A stretch of 64,000 nucleotides of DNA from Pseudoduganella lurida (GTDB taxonomy: Bacteria > Pseudomonadota > Gammaproteobacteria > Burkholderiales > Burkholderiaceae_D). The notes beneath the pieces were generated by a model. That model saw nothing but the letters and a program-made list of their open reading frames with translations. It did no database searches and had not been told where the DNA came from. The DNA lies in contig NZ_VLLB01000001.1 of assembly GCF_007830455.1 (NCBI RefSeq), positions 1,364,001-1,428,000 of the forward strand, given 5' to 3'. The first letter of the stretch is position 1, and every line of letters starts with the position of its first letter. The position numbers and the translations under genes are program-made. Of this stretch, positions 60,164 to 64,000 are shown in pieces.

Positions 60164-60370
60164 ATGAACAGGATGACTTGGGGCTGGATCATCGCCGCCG
60201 GCTTGTTGCTGGCGCGGTTCGGCTACGCGGAACTGGAAGCCGGCGACAGCGCGTCGCCGGTGACGGTGATGCTGCTGCTGACGGCCGGCCTGGCAGCGGG
60301 GCTGGTCGGCGTGACGGGTCTGCTGGGCATGCTCGGCTGGGTGCCGCGGCTCGGCGCGATCGAAGAGTAA
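60164..60370 (+). CDS. Small two-helix membrane protein
   Basis: The 68-residue protein has two membrane segments (WGWIIAAGLLLARF and VTVMLLLTAGLAAGLVGVTGLLGML) and a charged loop between them. GGGAG lies 6 bases before the ATG at 60164; the ATG at 60158 is too close to it. No family recognised. Confidence 0.75.
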   Translation: MNRMTWGWIIAAGLLLARFGYAELEAGDSASPVTVMLLLTAGLAAGLVGVTGLLGMLGWVPRLGAIEE

Positions 60371-60411
60371 GCGTTGTAATTGAAGAAAAGAATGAAATAA
60401 CTAGCAACTTT

Positions 60412-60425
60412 GTACGTCACCGAAC
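60412..60425. promoter_or_regulatory. CRP-geometry palindrome GTACG-TCAC-CGAAC
   Basis: Exact 16-bp form. CACAAT at 60448-60453 begins 29.5 bases from the centre; the centre is 88.5 bases before the ATG at 60507. Confidence 0.66.
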
Positions 60426-60506
60426 AGAAGGCAACACGGCACGACGGCACAATGAAACTCATGACGGCGCAAGCTGACATATAACCTGAGACGAGAGGAC
60501 AAGATC

Positions 60507-60653
60507 ATGCTTTATACCATCGCTGTAGTTCTGATTATCCTGTGGCTGCTGGGTCTGGTGACCTCGTACACCATCGGCGGCTTCATCCATATCCTGCTGG
60601 TCGTTGCAGTCATCATGATCCTGCTGCGCCTCATCAGCGGACGCGGCGTCTAG
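60507..60653 (+). CDS. Lmo0937-family small membrane protein
   Basis: The 48-residue protein is almost wholly two membrane helices (TIAVVLIILWLLGLVTSY and GGFIHILLVVAVIMILLRLI), the lmo0937/DUF5670 pattern with a central TSYTIGGFIH. AGAGGAC lies 5 bases upstream. Members appear in many stress regulons; function unknown. Confidence 0.88.
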   Translation: MLYTIAVVLIILWLLGLVTSYTIGGFIHILLVVAVIMILLRLISGRGV

Positions 60654-60771
60654 CATCGTGCTGCAAGCGAGACGGCGCTGCATGAATGTGCAGCGCCGTT
60701 TTGCTATTTCAGGGACTAGAATCGGCTTGCGGCCGATCCCGGGCCGGACCCATAACGACAAAGGAGCCAAC

Positions 60772-61458
60772 ATGAACATCCTGAACAACTTCGCGCGCAA
60801 AACCCTCGCCGGCACGGTGGCCGTAGCCATGACGCTGGGCGCGACCGGCTGCGCCGACATGAATGCCGAACAGCGCGGCACCGCCACCGGTGCCGGCGTG
60901 GGTGCCGGTATCGGTGCCATCCTGGGCGCGGCCACGGGCCATGGCGGCGGCGGCCGCACGGCCGGCGGTGCCGTGCTGGGCGCGGCAGCCGGTGCCGTGG
61001 TCGGCAATATCTGGTCGAAGCGCATGGAAAGCCAGAAACAGGCGATGGAACAGGCCACGCGCGGCACCGGCGTGCAGGTCTCGCAGACGGCGGACAACCG
61101 CCTCAAGATGGAAATCCCGAGCGACATCTCGTTCGACACGGGCCGTGCCGACATCAAGGACAACTTCCGTCCCATCCTGGACCGCTTCGCCACCACGCTG
61201 AACGAAAATCCGACGGCCACCGTGACGATCATCGGCCACACGGACAGCACCGGCACCGATGCGATCAACCAGCCGCTGTCGGTGGACCGCGCCTCGCATG
61301 CACGCGACTACCTGGCCGCACGCGGCGTGTCGCCGACGCGCGTCGTGGTCGAGGGCCGTGGCGCCCGCGAACCGGTCGCGTCGAACGACGACAACTCGGG
61401 CCGCGCCCGCAACCGCCGCGTGGAAATCTACGTGGCCGAACCGGCGCCACGCGCTTAA
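60772..61458 (+). CDS. OmpA-family lipoprotein with glycine zipper (YfiB/Pal-like)
   Basis: The 228-residue protein has lipobox GATGC (Cys27), a glycine-zipper hairpin (GAGVGAGIGAILGAATGHG, GAVLGAAAGAVVGN) and a C-terminal OmpA domain (DISFDTGRADIKDNF, VTIIGHTDSTGTDAINQ, RNRRVEIYVAE). AAAGGAG precedes the ATG. It anchors outer membrane to peptidoglycan. A DUF3617 gene follows after 9 bases. Confidence 0.92.
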   Translation: MNILNNFARKTLAGTVAVAMTLGATGCADMNAEQRGTATGAGVGAGIGAILGAATGHGGGGRTAGGAVLGAAAGAVVGNIWSKRMESQKQAMEQATRGTGVQVSQTADNRLKMEIPSDISFDTGRADIKDNFRPILDRFATTLNENPTATVTIIGHTDSTGTDAINQPLSVDRASHARDYLAARGVSPTRVVVEGRGAREPVASNDDNSGRARNRRVEIYVAEPAPRA

Positions 61459-61467
61459 GGAGCCGCC

Positions 61468-62031
61468 ATGCACACGCCCCGCCCTGCCGCACGTTTCCTC
61501 CGTACGCTGTGCTTCGCCGCCCTGGCGGGCGCGGGCGCCATGGCGCATGCCGCGTCGCTGAAGCCGGGACTGTGGGAGATGACCAGCAAGGTCGCCTCCG
61601 CCAGCCCGGAAGCCATGCAGGCGCTGTCGATGGCGCAGCAGCAGATGGCCAACCTGACGCCGGAACAGCGCCGCGGCATGGAGCAGATGCTGGCCCAGCA
61701 CGGCGTGAAGATGCAGCTGGCCGAAGGCGGTGGCGTGAAGGTCAACTTCTGCCTCACGAAGGAGCAGGCCGCCAACCCGCGCCTGCCGGCGGGCCAGCCG
61801 GGCCAGTGCGAGACCACGCAGTCACCGGTCCCGAACGGCATGAACATCGCCTTCAAGTGCAGCAAGCCGAAGTCCTCCGGCAACGGCCAGGTGATCTTCC
61901 AGGGCGACAGCGGCTACTCGATGCGCATGAATGTCGACAGCAGCGCGGCGGGCCAGGCGCAGAACATGACGGTGGAAAGCCAGGGCCGCTGGCTGGCTGC
62001 CGACTGCGGCAGTACGCCCCCGGTTCAATAA
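61468..62031 (+). CDS. DUF3617 secreted protein
   Basis: The 187-residue protein has a signal peptide (ending AGAMAHA) and the DUF3617 signature LKPGLWEMTSKV, then a Gln/Met-rich helix and a beta-rich part with paired cysteines (NFCLTKEQAA, CETTQSPVPNG, CSKPK, DCGSTPP). Function of the family is unknown; periplasmic. GGAG precedes the ATG and it ends at a strong terminator. Probably co-transcribed with the OmpA-like lipoprotein. Confidence 0.9.
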   Translation: MHTPRPAARFLRTLCFAALAGAGAMAHAASLKPGLWEMTSKVASASPEAMQALSMAQQQMANLTPEQRRGMEQMLAQHGVKMQLAEGGGVKVNFCLTKEQAANPRLPAGQPGQCETTQSPVPNGMNIAFKCSKPKSSGNGQVIFQGDSGYSMRMNVDSSAAGQAQNMTVESQGRWLAADCGSTPPVQ

Positions 62032-62044
62032 TCACGGCTCCAAC

Positions 62045-62082
62045 GAAAAAAGCGCCACGCTGCAAAGCGTGGCGCTTTTTTC
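62045..62082 (+). terminator. Rho-independent terminator
   Basis: GAAAAAAGCGCCACGC pairs with GCGTGGCGCTTTTTTC around TGCAAA. T tract on the plus strand; A tract upstream could also serve the minus strand. Confidence 0.92.
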
Positions 62083-62194
62083 TTGCCCCTGCCGTCTCAG
62101 CTCGACCGCGCTGCCGGGGTCTGGCCCGCAGCACCGCTATCGTTCTTCTTTCCGGCAGCTGCACCGCGGGCCTGCCCCCCTGCCTTCAAAAAAA

Positions 62195-63292
62195 TCAGAA
62201 CGCGTGCCGCATTCCCAGATTGAAGGCGCTGCGGCCCTTGCCCTGCTCGCTGAAATTGCCCACGGTATAAGGGGCGTTGTTGCTGTCCTTGATGCGCGAG
62301 TAGGCCGCATAGAACGCCGTGCGGCGCGACATGGCATACGTCATGCCCACGGCCACCTGGTCGGCATCCATATTGGCCATGGTGCGGTCGTCCTTGTGGA
62401 TCACCGACACCATGTAGGTGGCCGCGCCCTGCGCATACGACACGCCGGCCAGCGCATCGTTCGTACGATTCGAAGGCGACACCAGCACCAGCGCGCCATA
62501 CGGATTGTCCTGGTCCCAGGGCGAGCTGCCAACGCCGCGGTTCACCGCATAGCCCGCGTAGATGGTGGCCGACTTGGCGATGTGCAGGTTGGCGGCCACC
62601 AGCGAGTTGCGGGCCGACAGGTCGACCGGTGCCGTGCTGCCCTGGCCCTGCAGGAAGTTGTTCTTGCGCTGGTAGGCGGCGCGCAGCGAGAACAGGCCGC
62701 CTTCGTAGCCGATCATGGCGCCGTAGGCGCGGTTGCGCGACGTGCTGAACGCGGATTCGCCGAAGCTGTACATGGCGCTGGCCACCACGCCCTTGTCGGA
62801 GCCCGAACGGTATTTGATGGCGTTGTCGGAGCGCTTGCTGCCGTTGCCCATCAGGTTGGTGGCCGTGCCGGCCGTGCCGCCGTGGAACGGGTCCGCCACT
62901 TCCGTGAGCGTTTCGTAGCCGATGTCGTACTGGCGGCCGACCGTCAGCGCGCCCCAGCGGTTGGCCAGGCCCACGTAGGCCTGGCTGCCGAACAGGCGGC
63001 CGCCCTGGTCGGACTGGCCCGTGTCGTTGCGCACGCCCGCCTCCAGCGTGAAGACGGCGCGCGTGTCGTGGCCCAGGTCCTCGCTGCCCTTTACGCCAAC
63101 GACGGAGCCGGTGGATACGCCGGGCGAGAGCTTGGTGCTGGGGCAGGCATCGTCCGCGCAATTGTGTTCGGAAACGGCGCCGGCATCGAGCACGCCGTAG
63201 ATGCGGACTGCGGAGGCATCCTGTGCGAAGGCGGCAACTGGTGCCAGGCAGGCCAGTGCGAGCAACGGTGATTTGAAAAGACGGGTCTTCAT
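62195..63292 (-). CDS. Gram-negative trimeric porin
   Basis: The 365-residue protein has a signal peptide (ending VAAFA) and starts the mature part with SAVRIYGVLDAGAV, typical of betaproteobacterial Porin_4 proteins. Barrel strands (GVKGSEDLGHDTRAVFTLEAG, AYVGLANRWGALTVGRQ) end in a C-terminal Phe (LGMRHAF), the outer-membrane assembly signal. It forms diffusion pores for small solutes. Confidence 0.94.
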   Translation of the reverse strand: MKTRLFKSPLLALACLAPVAAFAQDASAVRIYGVLDAGAVSEHNCADDACPSTKLSPGVSTGSVVGVKGSEDLGHDTRAVFTLEAGVRNDTGQSDQGGRLFGSQAYVGLANRWGALTVGRQYDIGYETLTEVADPFHGGTAGTATNLMGNGSKRSDNAIKYRSGSDKGVVASAMYSFGESAFSTSRNRAYGAMIGYEGGLFSLRAAYQRKNNFLQGQGSTAPVDLSARNSLVAANLHIAKSATIYAGYAVNRGVGSSPWDQDNPYGALVLVSPSNRTNDALAGVSYAQGAATYMVSVIHKDDRTMANMDADQVAVGMTYAMSRRTAFYAAYSRIKDSNNAPYTVGNFSEQGKGRSAFNLGMRHAF

Positions 63293-63629
63293 GATGCTTC
63301 TCTAGGAAATCGTTACGACCCAGGTCATGCAACCTGCGTCGTTACCACCGATAGGCTCGGCCCTGCCCCGTTTCGTGCTTTTCCCAAAGCTTGGAGACAG
63401 ATTACCCGTGCAAGGTTGCGTCGCTCTGTGCGCGGCCACACAAAAAATCAACCCTTGCGGTTGAGAGACGGTATACGTCAAGCCCCGGACGGGCCTACTG
63501 CCGGTATCGACCGTTGTTTTTGCGTGGCAACGCCGTGCGCGCCGGACCCATCGTACGCTGCCGAACATATCGGTAGACGGCTCAGCCTTAGAATGGGAAC
63601 CTCGCAAAAGTCCCGGAAGCAAAGGCAGC
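63293..63629. other. Divergent promoter region between porin and recombinase-like genes
   Basis: About 340 bases without a gene. It holds the CRP-geometry palindrome at 63553 and TAGAAT at 63589-63594 facing the plus-strand gene. The porin-side promoter is not obvious. Confidence 0.55.
63553..63566. promoter_or_regulatory. CRP-geometry palindrome GTACG-CTGC-CGAAC
   Basis: Exact match. TAGAAT at 63589-63594 begins 29.5 bases from the centre; the centre is 70.5 bases before the ATG at 63630. Confidence 0.66.
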
Positions 63630-64000
63630 ATGCTCGCAATACTCGACAGCATCAATGAACACACGACGGAGGCCGCCACGATGGTGGCCCTCGTCGACCG
63701 GCTGCGGCCGCGCCGTCCCGGCGATCACGCGCGCGCCACCGCCGCCGTGCGCACCCTCACGCAGCTCCTGCGCGGCAATCCGGCACACGCGCAGCAGCTG
63801 CGCGCCTACACGCTGCGCCTGCTGCAAACGCGCCGCCATGCGAGCCTGTACAGCGAAGTGGGCGTGCTGTCGAACGACGGTTTCTTTACCGAACTGAAGC
63901 GCCGCATCGCGTACCGCGTGCTGCCGCCGGCACTGGGCGACGACTACCTGTCCGACCTGCTCGACCAGCTGCTGTACAAGCAGACCGATTACCAGTGGGT
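63630..64000 (+). CDS. Site-specific recombinase-like protein (COG4389/Gcr type), 3' end cut
   Basis: The first 123 codons are inside the window and the frame is open to the end. The start MLAILDSINEHTTEAATMV and the text LYSEVGVLSNDGFFTELKRRIAYRVLPP match the N-terminus of the large Gcr-like proteins annotated as site-specific recombinases in beta-proteobacteria (PF10136). Despite the name, biochemical recombinase activity is poorly supported and the full proteins carry several membrane helices. A CRP-geometry palindrome lies 64-77 bases upstream of its start. Confidence 0.8.
   Translation, partial: MLAILDSINEHTTEAATMVALVDRLRPRRPGDHARATAAVRTLTQLLRGNPAHAQQLRAYTLRLLQTRRHASLYSEVGVLSNDGFFTELKRRIAYRVLPPALGDDYLSDLLDQLLYKQTDYQW

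Noticed and set aside
63630..64000. Mobile element at the right edge
   Set aside because: The Gcr-type 'site-specific recombinase' family is chromosomal and membrane-associated; no inverted repeats, att sites or phage genes accompany it.
1..64000. tRNA or rRNA genes
   Set aside because: No cloverleaf-like or rRNA sequence was recognised on either strand while reading; a tRNAscan-SE run could confirm this.

Overview
The window is a high-G+C chromosomal stretch of a Gram-negative bacterium. Gene content (ppc, RpoD with a long N-terminal extension, ProQ-type RNA chaperone, PurU, TrmJ/SuhB pair, DUF3309, KGG and BON stress proteins, Gram-negative porin, COG4389-type recombinase) and dispersed 'GTGTC...GGGGTCAGGCACC' intergenic repeats fit a betaproteobacterium of the Oxalobacteraceae, most likely Massilia or a close relative (inference; no marker rRNA is present). 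No rRNA, tRNA, CRISPR array, prophage or insertion sequence was seen.

Layout. 1-7.5 kb: 3' part of PEP carboxylase, a GIN-domain secreted protein, an SMP-30-like protein, PhnA/YjdM, a sugar O-acetyltransferase, a YjjG-like HAD phosphatase and an unknown secreted protein. 7.6-14.8 kb: rpoD with an unusual upstream region, ProQ/FinO protein plus DEDDy exonuclease, a two-gene cytochrome c operon, and a second GIN protein. 14.9-18.1 kb: copper operon (DUF2946, PCu(A)C, TonB receptor). 18.2-25.7 kb: serine hydrolase, YaeQ, PurU, hemerythrin, KGG protein, Dps, and a modB-modC-modE molybdate operon without modA but with a good ModE operator. 25.8-35 kb: Cho-like nuclease, YgjP peptidase, GNAT, LOG, TetR, and a 1204-residue REC-REC-GAF-PAS-GGDEF-EAL-REC protein, lipase and TrmJ. 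35-45 kb: SuhB, RhlE helicase, hydroxypyruvate isomerase, lipoprotein pair, DksA-like protein, Usp, PAS histidine kinase and MtfA.

45-63.6 kb is a long run of small envelope and stress proteins: lipoproteins, OmpA-like proteins, BON, glycine-zipper, DUF4398, YqjD/YqjE-type, ferritin-like, DUF3309 and lmo0937 proteins, together with one Crp/Fnr-type regulator.

Main discovery candidate: a 14-16 bp palindrome, (T)GTNCG-N4-CGNAC(A), lies in intergenic DNA in front of many of these genes (eleven exact copies and one with a single mismatch between 42.5 and 63.6 kb). It has the same overall geometry as a CRP site but a different half-site. At most copies a -10-like hexamer begins 28.5-30.5 bp from the palindrome centre, as in class II CRP/FNR activation. 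One copy sits in the divergent promoter of the Crp/Fnr gene itself, whose recognition helix keeps the arginine equivalent to CRP R180 but lacks the glutamate equivalent to E181. This suggests an undescribed Crp/Fnr-controlled envelope-stress regulon.
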